A DNA stretch of 64,000 nt from Glycine soja (lineage: Eukaryota > Streptophyta > Magnoliopsida > Fabales > Fabaceae). Below are positions 1 through 13,500 of the stretch, piece by piece (the stretch's first letter is position 1; every line of letters starts with the position of its first letter). The notes beneath the pieces are model-generated. The model ran no database searches. It worked only from the letters and a program-made list of their open reading frames with translations, and had not been told where the DNA came from. Location: NCBI RefSeq assembly GCF_004193775.1, contig NC_041011.1, positions 44,647,167 to 44,711,166 of the forward strand. Direction: 5' to 3'. A program made the translations under genes and the position numbers.

Positions 1-71
1 GCGGTGGCGCGTAACAGGTGTTTCGAAGGGCAAAACAGAGAATCTGGAAAAAGAAGGAATCTGATTCTCAT
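1..71 (-). other. Possible first exon of a gene leaving the left edge
   Basis: On the minus strand an ATG at 71-69 opens a frame that stays open to the window edge (23 codons, starting MRIRFLLF). The DNA upstream of it (72-130) is purine-rich on the plus strand, that is CT-rich on the minus strand, as plant 5' leaders often are. Too short to identify; it could equally be leader sequence or chance. Confidence 0.22.
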
Positions 72-1896
72 TCGATTCGATTTGGATTATAGAAATAAAG
101 AGATGGAATGGAGAAAGGAAGAAGGATTAACAAACAAACCGAGAAAGATTCCGAAGACAGTTCATTTTTGAGTTCAGTGACAGTCCCTGCAGCACTGCAC
201 TGGGTTGGGCTTGATATTTATTTCTTCTTGATGGGATTTTATTATTTATTTGTATTTGTAAAGAGTCAAATCAAAAGCAGAAAAAAAGGCAAGACCCTTT
301 TTCTCTCTCTATCGTGTTGGATCACGAGTGGAGTTCCAGAGCTCACACCCATGCCAAAACTTGCGTTTCTTTCTGAGCTGCTATTATCATATTCTATTTG
401 TGGGTCCATTTCTATTCACCTCCGTTGGCTCAAAAGGGCATTCATTTCTTGCTGAATTAGAATTAATCATTTTGAACTTTTAGTTTGATGAATCTCGTGA
501 TTTTAAAATTTGATGATTTTAATTCATTCGTCATATTTTTTTTTGTTGATTATTACTTTATAAACGTTGATTAGTTAATCACTAATGTGATACACTTATA
601 TTTTGTTATTAATAATTAACTGTGATTAATAAAATTATTAAATTGGATAAAAATCAAACCTTCAACACTCCTCCAGTGTCATCAACAAACCTTGACGTTC
701 TTGGATGTTTCACGTGGATTTGTGATGAGGTGTTGATCGGATTCTTCACTCTAGGACAAAAAAGAGTTCAAGCAAATCTGGGTTGGGAGACACGTAGATC
801 TGGGACAAGAGGGTTCATGTGTTTACTGTAAGACATTTATTTAGTTTGAGCTATGCACATGTATGACGTTAATACATGAAATACTGCATTTTTTTTTCAA
901 ATTAAAATTCATAATAATGATGATTTTTTATTGGTTGAAAATATTTTTTTATATCAACAATACATAATCATTAAATTAAAAAAAAACTTGTCACATTTGC
1001 TTTTCAAATTAAAATTGTTTTTTTTTTGCACTATTCCAATTTTCATCCTTCATCATAAATAATTTAATTATATTTTTAGTTCTTATAATTGAATATTTTT
1101 TTTATTTTTATATCTTACATATTTATTTTATTTTTAATCTTTAAAGTACTTTAAATAATCAATAATGATTAACAAGTGACTCTTAATCAAGTAATTCAAA
1201 ATTCAAAATCTTGACTAATCTTTAAATATAAAATAAATCATGTTAAAAAAAATATATTCATTTGTCTATAGATATAAATGTAATAACATCATAGAAATGA
1301 GAAGACACATTTTCTTAATCTTGTAACTTTTTTTTTATGAGTGGAAAAGTAGAGAAGAGAGACGGCAAAACCAATACTAGGACCTCACTTAAGAGTGTCT
1401 CGTAAAATCAGCAAAACAATCAGAGAAAAGAGAAGTTGGACATTGATGCAAGATAGTCAAATCTTGCTGGGAACTTGATTCAAAGGTTCCCCCCTTTTTT
1501 TTTTCTCTAACCAAAGGCATAAAACAAATATAAGAGGTTATTATCATTATCATTAAAACAAGAAACAAAATAAGAAAAAAAGGAAAGATATCCACAGGCG
1601 TGCCTCTTCAAGGGATCCCATCACATAGCTACAAAGCAGCCTTGCGTGTAACTTGTAAATTTAAGGAAGCTATTTGATTATTCCTAAAGTTTCTATTAAA
1701 ATTACATATCAATAAGGCCTTTAGGTTCATAATTTTCACCCCACAAAAATAGAAGTAAATGCTTGTAATAGTGCCTAACTCTATAAGGGCTTAAATAAAT
1801 GTTGATACCAGTAATAAAAAAAATAAAAATAAATGTTGATACCAGTTACAGCTTCCAAAACAGCACTGAAGACTAAAATCAAGAACGTCTGTGTGA
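72..1896. other. Intergenic, no gene seen
   Basis: AT-rich DNA between the possible left-edge gene and the 3' end of PHF1. Short open frames here (for example 108-455 and 622-831) show no recognisable domain. From about 1620 to 1896 the sequence is probably the PHF1 3' untranslated region, because it directly follows the stop codon on the minus strand. Confidence 0.5.
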
Positions 1897-4800
1897 TCAC
1901 ATATCTACTGGCCCCCAAATATTTTGATCATCATAAGACTGGGGATCTTTTAACACAGGTTTAAACCTTGGTCTTGCTGGTTGGTCTTTGCCCATGGGAA
2001 AGTTCCAGAATGAATCAGAGTTCTCAAAGAATATGTAAAATGCAACAGCTGATGCTAAAAATAGTCCCAATAGCACCAAATAGATCTGCCATTCTGCAGG
2101 TTTGAAAGGATATTGAAAATGTCAAATTGAATAGACATTATTGCACGGTGTTAGGATGAATAAGGGATGCATGCATGCGTGTGAGAGAGAGAGAACCTTT
2201 CCAATCTTTAGGTACAGTCAGCTTAGTGACCAGTGCTCCCCATTCTACTGAGGTTGTAAGTACAACCCTGAACAAGAAAAGACCATATGAGTAGGCAAGA
2301 CCAAAATAATAGATTTATTAACTGAATGTATTTATTTTTTTAAGTGTGAAATTACTGTCTATGATTAAGAATCAGAATCCAATACTAAAAGCCAATCTGC
2401 AGAGGCATGTTAGATATAATTTATTAAAAAAAAAAACAACTTAAATTCCTTTATAAACGGCTTAAGCTTTCATCAGGTCAGCTTGGTTCTCTAGCACCAA
2501 GGTTCAAATTCAAAAATCCATATTTACTCTGGCTAATGATCTGATGAGAAAAAATCCATTGCTAACTCCAAGGTTTGTACCCAATGCATGTTCCAATATT
2601 CAAATGAATAGCTTAATCCCAACTTTGTGCTCAATATTCAAAAAGGAGGTTTCAGCAGTTTACTAAAACTCTACATAAGTTTATATTTATCAGAGGTGCC
2701 AAATTAAACCAATAGAGCATAGAAATTACCTTTCCCCGGGACAGAACTCAAGCGATGCAATATTTGTACCCAGGTGCAGTCTCTTGCTATAATGGTATAT
2801 CTGCATTTTCTTTACTTCAACTACACATATGTCTCCATCTTTACTGCCCCTGAAATTACAGAAGTATGATGAGCTGAAAAAATGCTGGAGACATATTATT
2901 ATCATAGATTGCAATGTGATATACAAGTGAAGTGTAAATCACATCACAAACTTACAGGCCTTCAAATGTTTTAATCAAAATATTTTAGTAATTTTTTTGG
3001 TGAATATACTATAGTAATTTTATAGAGGATGTACCCCACAACAACATATTTAAACATTTTTTTATAGTTATAAAACAAGCAATCACTTACTCTTCTTTTA
3101 ACAGCTAACCCCACCAGCCACATCCCAAAAAAAAAAAAAAAAGACTAAGGGTCTGTTTGATTTGTTAAAAATTATAGTATTGGCAGGACAAATATTTTTG
3201 TTTCATGTTTGATTTGAAAAAGGATTAAGGGCCAACACAAATCAAGCAGATGAGAACAGAACAACATCTCTAATTTTTGTTACTCAGAAAGCCATGGGAA
3301 ACTTTTTGTCCCAGATACAAAATATTAAAAAGACACATATATCCTTATTTTTATCTCTTTAATAACTGAAAAGATAGTAACTAAACCAACATAAACATTG
3401 AAAAAAGGAAACACCATATTTTTTTTGTTCTAATCTCTCTCTTTCTTTATTTTGATAAACACATTAAATTTGATATAATTGTTTTAAGATAATTAATATT
3501 AGGTATTTTAGGAAACTTTATATTATTATATTTGTGTTGTCCATTATTCGTCAAATGAAGTACAAGATAAGAAATTGTCTATTAACTTATATCTTTGTCC
3601 TGTGTTGTTCTTTTTGTCCTGTTCAGTATCATATTTTTAACAAATCAAACAACCCTAAGGCATTGATCCTAGTGGCAAGCTACAATTGAAAAAAACATAA
3701 TAAGATATGTCATTTTAGTTCATGCTGTTTCCAAGGAAATGAATTACAGTCGTCAGTTTTGAAAAGACTATTAGGATTCTAAAAGGAAATAGGATCAAGC
3801 TAATAGACAAAAATGAGTTTTATGTGCACTCTGCAGTCAACTTTTCAACAGCTTTTTATGCATTAAATTGGAGATACAGTAAACACACAAAATAAAGAAC
3901 TCTGCAGTTATGCAGAAGAAAATGATTATTAGGTAGTCTATCACCCAGATGACTTGTGGGTGCAGAGGTCAAAAAATGATTCATAAGAAGACACTCAAAG
4001 AAGGAATTAGAGCTACATTAACATAAATGTAGTGCTGTAGATCAGAAAGAGACAAAGTAATAAGATGGAAAAACATGATCAATTCTAACAGTTTTCTTCA
4101 TTCCTTCACAGTTTTAAGGAGATGGCCAAAATCACATTCCCACTTTGGTACCCAAATGATTTAAATACACTAATATAGACACGGTGTTCTATAACAATTA
4201 AGAAAGTGAATGGCTTTATTACATAAGGAGGACTCTACACGGAAATCTGAAATTCAAAGTAAGAGTAAAATTCAATTTTCAAAAAAACTTCATTAAACTT
4301 TTTTGTACTTAGGTATTCATTGAAGAATGCAATTTCAGCTCTTTTCAATCTCTTCCACTCTTCTATTGAAGTTTTAGTTTTGATTATGATTGAGAGGTTT
4401 GTTTACCCTGGTCAACATTTTTAGATTGGGATATTAAATTCCTACATTAGATAAATGCATGGGGCAGGGGGATACAAGCATTCCTTCTAGCATGCAGACT
4501 GCTGAGTATAACAGAGGGAATTGAATAGAAATTTTATTGGCCCAAACAAAAGAAATAAAAATTCTAAATCATTTACTTGCTAAAGATGTAAGATGTGAAA
4601 TAGTCACAGAAAACTATCTAGATAAATTTTGGAAATCAAAACTGACAAAAAATAAAGGTAGAATGTTGACCAATGACCACACATAAGCCAAAAAGTCCAA
4701 AGATAACTGTAGGTTCTTACAGAGAAAGGTATTTCCCATCATTGCTAATTGACATTACTGAAGCAGACTTTCTAATCAGCCTCTTATGCCCAATTTTATT

Positions 4801-7305
4801 CCATGTGCTAATATCATAAACCGCAGTGACAGAAGTATCACCTGCTCAAAGATAGAAGTATCTATAATAAAGGCCATGCTTTGCTGGTCAAAGAGATTTG
4901 GAGAATATACAAATTAATACTATAAAATATACTAGAAACAAGATAATCATATACCTTTTTGAACAGAGCAAAATAAAAATGGTTTGGTTCCGTCCTTGGA
5001 AAATCGACATAATTCAATCTTTTCATCCTAAAGAGACAAAAGGAAATATTTGGATTAAGCGATACAAGTAACTGCATACAGATCTTGCCACAGGTTCTTA
5101 AATCAAATGCACCATACCGAGTTGCGAGACAAAGTATTCAAAGGAACACCATCTTCAGTCTTCCAAATTCTTGCTGAACCATCAGTAGAAGTTGAAGCTA
5201 GAAATTCTGAATCTAGACTGAAGTATGGAAAAAATATGAAGGACAATATAGTAAGTATCAATATCATCAAAGTTTCAGGATTAAGATATTTACAATGTGA
5301 CATACTTTTATTTTCTAAGAGATCATATCCATACGGTCACGTTATTGCAGGCATGAACATGCGAAGCAAAATTATCTTATCTGGTGGTAAAAACTCCAAA
5401 TAAGATTACAATAGTTACCGGCTTTATCAACTATTTATTACAATTTTACTAGCTGTATGGACTAATGCATCCTTTAGCAGGATTCAAATAGATTTGTTTA
5501 CTATACCAACCTAAAATCCATATCCTGAACTGAATTGTGTGCTCTAGGTTCATCCAAAATCACACGCATACTAGGCCACTCCATGATTCTGAGATGTCCA
5601 TCCTACACTTGTCAAAGACAGAAGTCAAACATACGAGATCAAACTTGAAAAGGAAAAACTCAAAGTGCTGAATAGAAAATAAAAGCGATTGGTTGGATTC
5701 TAAATTGATGCTTACCATTCCGCCAGCAGCAAATTTAGACCCATCAACACTAAAAGAAATACATTTCTGAGGACCAATACCCTGTAGAGGAGCCAGTTCC
5801 TTAGCCAACAACTTCATGTTTGTTTCACGACCATACAGCTCAAACAATCTACAAGCCATGGGGAAACACTTCAATCTATATATGTTCAGTTCAGTATAAA
5901 TTAGAATTAAGAACCATGGGAGGATATCATGTCCAGGACTAGACATCCAGAGGCTAGAGCATGAAGTTTGTAGGCTGCACCAGACATGTGCAGGTGGTCA
6001 AACATCAGGACCGTATACGCTTTGATATCATATAGAATTGAGAATGAAATAAGTCTAACTCTACCTCAAAAGTTAATGCCAAGGTCATTATAAAAGTGTA
6101 CTTCGGCCATAAACCTAACTGATGGAGGATCTTAACACAGTATCCAAGGATGGCACAAATCATACTATGAAAATAACTCAAGGAAAAATTCATCTATCTA
6201 TACTTAAGAAACAACAATAACTATTGTGTCAAACACTCCCTAGTTCCTAGGGGAAAAAAAGGAACAAGAAACCGTCAGAAATAAATTTGGTAAAACCGAG
6301 CCTACAGTTTTATCTTGTACTTTGAATATTTAAAGGACGATAAAATGTTGGAGTCTGGTTCTTAGATTATTGAAAGTGGCAGTAACTGCTAATTTTATAA
6401 ATGCAAGTTGAGACACGTCATAGAAGTATTCAAATGGATGAATACATATAGAAGAATGTTTCAATCCCGAAACCCTTACAAAAGAAACTTACTTGCAGCT
6501 ACCATTGCTGAGAGCGCACACAAAATCATCCCCACTTGGGTGAACTGTAATGGCAACAGGATCACCTTCCTCTGCTTCCAACACATAAGTGGTCTGAAAT
6601 ATCAAAACAAAAACATCGTTAAAGCCGAAACTGAAGCCCATCCATACTTTGCTTCCATTCAGCAACCCAGAAACTCAACACTAAAAACACTTTTCAACAA
6701 CAGAATTTGTTCATAATACCTACTTCCACCAACCATCTGCTTCAGAGAGGAAAAAGTAAACAGTTTCTCAGCCAAAAACCAAAAAGTATATGCACAAAAA
6801 GGCTCATGTTTTTTCAAATGACTCACTCCACAGAATCTACATGCTCAGACATATTCTATTTCAGCTTAAAACCAATTGAGACTAATTAAAGTAGTCCAAT
6901 AGATATATAAGCCACACCCCAAGAAAGACATACACAAACATAACACATAAAGAACAAAAACAGTTTTTCAACTTACAATAAAAAGGGCCTGCATAAAACA
7001 AATTATGTTTCAAATGGGTCACTCTATACATAATATAGCATAAATTACACACGCACATGCAAACATAACACAAAACACACACAACACACATAATATGTGT
7101 ATGGATATTCAGAGTTTTAGAGAAATACCAGAGGAGAGGTAGACAAAGAAGTGGTTTTGGGATCGAAGGAGAAAATCTCTAAGAGAGAAGGACAAGAACT
7201 GCCACGTCTGGACCTTCCCAACACCACCAAATTCAAATTCTCGGGCCTCCGAATCCACGACCCACACGTAACCGGACCCTGCGGTGACCCTGCATCATTC
7301 CCCAT
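1897..7305 (-). CDS. PHF1: SEC12-like WD40 protein, phosphate transporter traffic facilitator
   Basis: SEC12-like protein of the ER membrane, needed in plants for PHT1 phosphate transporters to leave the ER; it resembles the COPII exchange factor SEC12 but is specialised. Exons (descending): 7305-7129, 6593-6493, 5848-5716, 5602-5511, 5217-5118, 5027-4955, 4841-4721, 2849-2730, 2267-2197, 2093-1897. All junctions are GT-AG, phases agree, and the product is 394 aa, near the Arabidopsis length of about 398. The N-terminus contains CGSWIRRPENLNLVVLGRS, typical of the family. The middle forms a WD40 propeller (for example LASTSTDGSARIWKTEDG in exon 5). One membrane helix lies at about residues 333-352, followed by a short lumenal tail ending GPVDM. 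I chose the ATG at 7305 because upstream in-frame codons look non-coding. The alternative is a paralogous SEC12-like gene (STL1/STL2). Confidence 0.9.
3149..3655. mobile_element. PIF/Harbinger (Tourist-like) MITE in PHF1 intron 7
   Basis: The left end GGGTCTGTTTGATTTGTTAA and the reverse complement of the right end, GGGTTGTTTGATTTGTTAAA, align as terminal inverted repeats of about 42 bp. Both sides carry TAA (3146-3148 and 3656-3658), the 3-bp target duplication typical of PIF/Harbinger elements. There is no coding capacity. It sits in the long intron between exons 7 and 8 of PHF1. Confidence 0.75.
7103..7110. promoter_or_regulatory. P1BS-type PHR1 site in PHF1 intron 1
   Basis: GGATATTC fits the palindromic consensus GNATATNC bound by PHR1-type MYB factors. 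It lies 18-25 bp inside intron 1, next to an AC-rich simple repeat (about 7046-7090). Arabidopsis PHF1 is a known PHR1 target. The motif is short and will also occur by chance. Confidence 0.35.
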
Positions 7306-8012
7306 CGAAAGAGTTCGAAAATTGGATACCCAGATCGCAAGTTCACTTCTTTTTTCCAATTGGAGTGCAACAAATGGAGCTCTTCGGAGATCGCTGAATT
7401 GGATTCTTCGGCAAATTTTAAATAGAAATGTCAGAGACGAAAATGAGAGCATCTGAATAAAAATAAAAGTCAAAAGAAGATAGAAAGAGCTTTTGCCTTG
7501 TTTTATTTAATCGTTAATTGATTAATCAATGAAACAAGGCACAGCCTTATTAATTAATGTCACGCCTTCGAAAAAGACATGTCTCACCTTTTTTTACGTG
7601 ATATTGTGTTTTAAAATTGCTGAGTATATGAATGCATGTATGTTCACAGGGTTTTATGAGGATGATGCAACTTTTGCTTAAACGCAATGTGAAAATATGT
7701 TTAGGGGAATTTATATATTAAAAAGATGAAAGTTGTTTAATTTTCAGGGTTGAAAAAATTGAAGCGATTAGTTTAATGAAGGGAGAGATGGGTCCGTTAA
7801 TGCAACAATGATGGAAGAAACAAAACATATTGTCAACTATGGAGATATTCGCTTAAGATTCCGCGATGTGGTTGCTGTTTGCCGTATGCTGACAATAAAA
7901 CAAGTTGGTGTTCCGAATCCCATAAACAATGTTGGATTAGATTTGGAAACCAAGTTGAGCCTGATTTTTTTTCTTTCTGATATATAATATAAAGTGGTTT
8001 ACATTGTTTTGG

Positions 8013-8020
8013 GTATATGC
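8013..8020. promoter_or_regulatory. P1BS-type PHR1 site upstream of PHF1
   Basis: GTATATGC fits GNATATNC, about 710 bp upstream of the PHF1 start codon. Together with the intron-1 copy it suggests phosphate-starvation control, by analogy with Arabidopsis PHF1. This is inference from motif and family. Confidence 0.35.
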
Positions 8021-10486
8021 AAAGGATTATTTTACAAGTAAATGTATCATGATAAAATTCTTTACCGATGTGGAAATATGAGTTTGTGATAATTATATTA
8101 ACATTATAATTAGAATTAGAATTATTTAGAATACAATCACACAACACAAGTGTTCCTCTAAAACAGAGGAGTTGGTGCAGCAAAAACAAGTTTAGGGTAT
8201 GAAATCAAAAGTCATGAATCTCACTTGCGAATGGTAGAGAGCAACAACCCTGAAGACGACAAAGGGACGCACCAGCACGACAATGGTAGTCAGAGAAAGT
8301 ATAGAGAAGGTTTATAAGTGAAATTGGAAGATGGGGTTTTGTATTTCTAGTTTTCTGATCGAGTCACACGTTGTTGTGGATGTTAGATTAGATGGACGAG
8401 TTTATCTCTACTTAGTACTTAATCTGAATTTTGGTAAACAATAAATTCTCATCTTTTACAAAATGATCACATAGGATAAATTTATAAAATTTTATAAAAT
8501 TTGGTTTTAAAATTATACTAAAAATGACTTCTAATTAATTAAGGGTGAATTATTTTGTTAGAAATTAGGCTTTTCACATTGAAAGGTTAAAAAATACATT
8601 AATAAAATACCTTTAAAGTACCTTTCTTTTAATTATTCATGATATTTATTATAATCTTAAGCATCAATTAACACATTAGACTTTCAGCTAAACCATCAAA
8701 TTTAAGTCTGGAGTATTTAATAAGGATAAATACTCAAAAGTGAGGAGTAATTTATTGTGTCATAATAAATTTTACTAGTATTGTTTCTAATAAAAAATAA
8801 ATGTGATTTGTATAAAAAAAATATTAATATTGATTTTATTTAGAGAAAAAGGTTATATATTGACATTATAAATAATTTTACACAATAATGTAATTAAAAT
8901 TTATTATATATGATAAATTTATTAACTTTTATAATAATTTAAAAGATAATTTATAATTAAATATTTTATACCATATGGACATGGACATTAAACTTTTTAA
9001 TTTATACTAATAATAAATAATATCAGCACAAGGTAAATTTACATGCACGAAGAGATGGACTGATTTATATTGGTACAAATCAAGTTCATTCTTATTTGAA
9101 TTTAGTTAAATATATTAATGGTGTTACATTAATTTAATTGCATATTATCATATTTTGGTATTTTTTAAAAAACTTTTTATATAATGTAATGCATGAAAAA
9201 TAAACTTTTCTTGTATATTATCAATAAATTTATAAAAATGTTTTTTTATTAATCTTATTGCGAAGTCATAATTATATATTATCTTATTTTTTGTCAAATA
9301 GTATAAAATTAAACAATAAGAAGAAGATTATTGAATCATTCTTATTTTCATATATTTAAAAACATACCTCACATTAAATTTAATATATATATTTCCCCAA
9401 TATTATTATAATTGTTATACTAATTTTTTACAAAAACTTATAAATAAACAAAATAATAATAATTTTACAAAATTAATTTTATAATCATAATTTTTGTTAT
9501 ATGTATCGTTAATATTATAAGAGATATGAAAATTAATAATTAATATTACATTAAAGAGTTAAATAATTTGGGATAATTTTTTTTCTTTTTGCACAATGAT
9601 TAATAATTATTATGAAACGGGGAGAATAAAATATAATTAATAAATTATGAAATAGATTTTTACTTGCCATATGTTCTGTGTTTGCAAATTAGACTTGAAG
9701 TATAGTTTTAACAAGGGATTAAATTAATCAATTAAGTGAAAACTATTACATAGATATATGAAATATTGAGGTAAGTCCCAAGTTATCATATTACGGACCA
9801 AAATGAGAAAAACCGGATAACTTAAAATGATTAAAATGACAGTGAAATGTAGAAACTAAAATGATTATTTACTTTTGATTAGTTTCAAATAATATGTACT
9901 TTTTTCACGACTTTAATCATTATTAATTAAGTAAAATTATATTTTTAGTTCCCTAATTTTCAATTTTGATTTTAGTTTTTTAAATTTATTCCTAAATTAA
10001 AGATTGGATGCGGCGTTTTTTTTTTGGTAATTAACGGTTCAAATCTAGGTTTCAGAATTACATTTATAAAAAATAAAGAGGAACTAAATTCATAAATAAA
10101 TTAAAAAAAATAAATAAGAGGATAAAAAATATAATTTTACCTATTTATTATTAATATTAATTTTTCATTGTCAGCCATTAAAAATTACTATTAATATAAT
10201 TTTTTAAATAATTATTTAAAATTTTAATAAATTTATCTCAGAAAATGATCTATCATTGGATTACAATTCGAGAATAAAACTAATTTTTGTTATTAGGATG
10301 ACTTAATAAAATAATGATTAAAAAATAAAATATATTTTTCTTCCCATAAATATCACCAAACTAAACTTTATGACCCATACCAAAAGAGATTAGTCCAAAA
10401 AAATAATCCATGAAATTTTGGCATAAATAATTAATAGAAATTAGGTGGTAGTATACACATGCGAGCAGCGAGGTCAAAATCGTTTA

Positions 10487-10501
10487 AAACCCTTAAACCC
10501 T
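10487..10501 (+). promoter_or_regulatory. Telo-box-like pair ahead of UTP7
   Basis: AAACCCTTAAACCCT holds two AAACCCT cores, the heart of the plant telo-box (AAACCCTAA), 76-90 bp upstream of the ATG. Telo-boxes are common in promoters of ribosome-biogenesis genes, which fits the product. Confidence 0.4.
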
Positions 10502-10576
10502 GCGACGCCGTTTCTCGTCATCTCTCTCTCCGGTGCTCCGTTGTCCGACGAGACCGAAGCCGTGTCTCGTGAGCAG

Positions 10577-13500
10577 ATGGGTGAGATTAAAGAGAACGTT
10601 CCTCTTCCGAAGACCAAGCCTTCCACTGAACAGGTACTTCAGCAACGACTTTTATGGACCCTAACGTAACTCATGAATGCTTCATTCAACTTGTGTTTTT
10701 TGTTCCTATACTAAGCATTGATCAATTGGTAGTTCTGAGTATTTTTGCATTTCTTTTTTAAATAAACGAATACAGACGCAAAAGGTAGGCATGTTTTGGA
10801 TCTGGTTGAATTTATTTATTACACTTTTGAACTCACAATTCATATTGAGGAATTGTCGTAATTGTGTCTTAATATTCTAGTATAATCTTATTACTCTGTT
10901 AAACATTGAGCATGCTGAATGTTTGGTATCTCTGCATTGATTCACTATATTGCTTTGCAGGACGTTACCGATGAGCTAGACCTGAGAATGAAGAAGTATC
11001 TTAGAGGAGAAGGTGCTAATTTGGAGGTATAAGACAATGAGGTTACTGGAATTGAGACATCAGTACTTGATAATGGAATCTCTTAATCTTAATTTGTAAA
11101 TTATTATTTGCAGGGTTTGAAGGATAAAAAGCTGAAGGGTCAACTAGCTGCTAAGGAAGACTTATATGGAAAATCTGCAAAAGCTGCTGCTAAGGCTGAG
11201 AAGGTTAATTATTGAATTTATCTTTTATATTATTTGATTTTACGTATCATATATAAGTGGGTTATTCTGAAGGTTGTTCATGGGTTTGGATGAAATATAA
11301 GCCCTGTGCAAAATATTGATGTGGTATGTTTGATTGCATAATTCATTTAGAGCTATGGTTTGTAATTGGATTTTTCATTGACTGGCCCAATTTGATGCAT
11401 AAACCCTGTTTGAGTGTTTTGCTTCATGGTGGGTCATTCTTGAGCCTAGCCAAGTCTAATATTTACTGGCATAGGTTTTACATGATTAATGAATTAGTTG
11501 AAGCTTAATCTCAAAATTCGGTGTGAAGAGAAGTTAATTAAACCTGATTTCTATGCAACATTTATGCAATTAGTTAATTAGGATGTTAGGTTGTTGTCAA
11601 CATTGTAGCTCAAATGGCATTCCTACCCTTAATCAAGCCTTGTATGTTAAGAAAAGTTTAAATTCAATTATGCAGTGGCTTATGCCTAGTGAAGGAGGTT
11701 ATCTGGAGGCTGAAGGCTTGGAGAAGACATGGAGGATCAAACAGGAGGCAATAGCTCACGAAGTAGATATCTCAAGCTCAAGGAAACAATATGATATTAT
11801 TTTACCAGGTACTATTAATGGATTGTTTGTTATTAGTATCTTAGGTTAGGTCGGACTTGTATTTCTTTTGTAACTTGTAATGTTAGTAATTAATTTTTCA
11901 TTTTGACCTTTTCAATATTTTGGTATTGTTGCTTCAATCAATTTTTTTCACTAGTACATCATGTAAATTGAAATTTCTTGACGTTCTTTTTTTAGAGAGG
12001 TTTTGTATTGTTGGAAAAAGCCACCTAAATTGTGGTCACCCCTAGATAGAGGGTGTGTGTTGAAGGTCCCACATGGCGAGTAGCTGTGAGTAAAAGGGGA
12101 CATGTTGAAGTTTCACATCGACTAAAAATAGTGTCAAGATAAACTATATAAGTGAGGAGCAATTCTCGCTTTACAAGCCGGTTTTGTAGGATTGAATTAA
12201 GCACAAACCCACTTTTTGACATGGTATCAAAGCCTATCCTAGATGGATCCCTATGTTTGTCATGCTCTAGGCAGGTAACCTTGAGCGTGAGGGGAGATGT
12301 TGGAAAGAGTTGGAAAGAGTCACCTAAATTGTGGTCACACTTAGATAGAGAGAGTGTGTTGAAAGTCCCACATGGCAGGTAGCAGTGACCAAAATGAGGC
12401 ATGTTGAAGTCCTACATCGAATACAGATAGTGTCGGGATAAATTATATAAGTGGGGAGCAATCCTCATCCTACAAGTCAGTTTTGTAGGGTTGAGTTAGG
12501 CCCAAATCCACTTTTTGACAAGTATTAAGGATAAGGGGAAATCGAATTAGAGTTTATTTCCTTAATTTTCATCATCGCTTGTTGATGGCATACAGCAATT
12601 GCATATATGGTCTTTTCTGGATCTGTGGTTGAGCTAGGATACTATCTATGCTGTTTGGTTGTCAAGAATGTGAGATCTTATGATATAATATCATAAAGTT
12701 TGTGTATTTGTATAGAAGTAGCCATGCATTGGGCTTGAATTTGCCTCTGGAGTGTTTACTGTTTGTGCATGTGAAGGGGTAGATTTCTGGACTCTGATTT
12801 ATTTTAATGTTCTCTTGGAATTTTATCTATTGATGAGTCATAAAGCATTTATTTATGGGTGGCAAGAAGCATGTATTATACCACCCATAGTTAGTCTTGA
12901 TCTAGTGAATATTGAACACTGATTATTGCCTGTAAGTTATTTTATGGGTATATTTTACATATAGTTCAATAACATTATGAATTGTTAGGGCATCATATGT
13001 GAAGCATGATGTATGTATGTAGTTTATTTCTTTTGTTCTTGCATTATGGAAAATCCAAGTTCTTTGGTTGTGAAGCCCAACCATTGTGCTAGGCCAGATA
13101 GAACTTTTACAGTCAATTCAAGTGCATATGAATTTTAAAGCAAACAAGTTCAGTAACTTAAATCCTGACTCCTATTACTGATAAGCCCTGATATAAGAGA
13201 TTTCTACTCCCTAATTGTATTGCATTTTATATTAAATAGACAATGACTTTAGTTTCAGTACAAGTTATTGAAGCAGTATACTGTATAATTAATAGAGTTA
13301 CAGAGAAGTTTATGCTTACTTGATAAGTTTTTGTTTTAATTCTATCACAATACAAATTATGTTTCTTTCTTTTGGCCTTGTCCATGTAACAGCTTTGCAC
13401 AACTTTGATTTGTATCTCGTTTTATCTATTATACTTTATTCTGCAATATAATGATGCATAGTTAGTTGCACACTGGAAGCAATTTTATTGTTTTCTTTAT

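Larger units (their letters stand above)
7306..10576. other. Divergent intergenic region between PHF1 and UTP7
   Basis: About 3.3 kb separating two genes transcribed away from each other, so both promoters should lie here. 7306-7500 is probably the PHF1 leader and core promoter. 8400-10440 is very AT-rich with no coding signal; the small open frame at 7833-8189 (-) shows no domain. Confidence 0.55.

Noticed and set aside
6882..7091. Cysteine/valine-rich frame (CVVCVLCYVCMCVC)
   Set aside because: Translation of an AC/GT-rich simple repeat in PHF1 intron 1.
12025..12402. 125-codon minus-strand frame
   Set aside because: It runs through both LTR copies of the TRIM; its two similar halves (CHFGHCYLPCGTFNTL-like) are the LTR repeat translated, not a protein gene.
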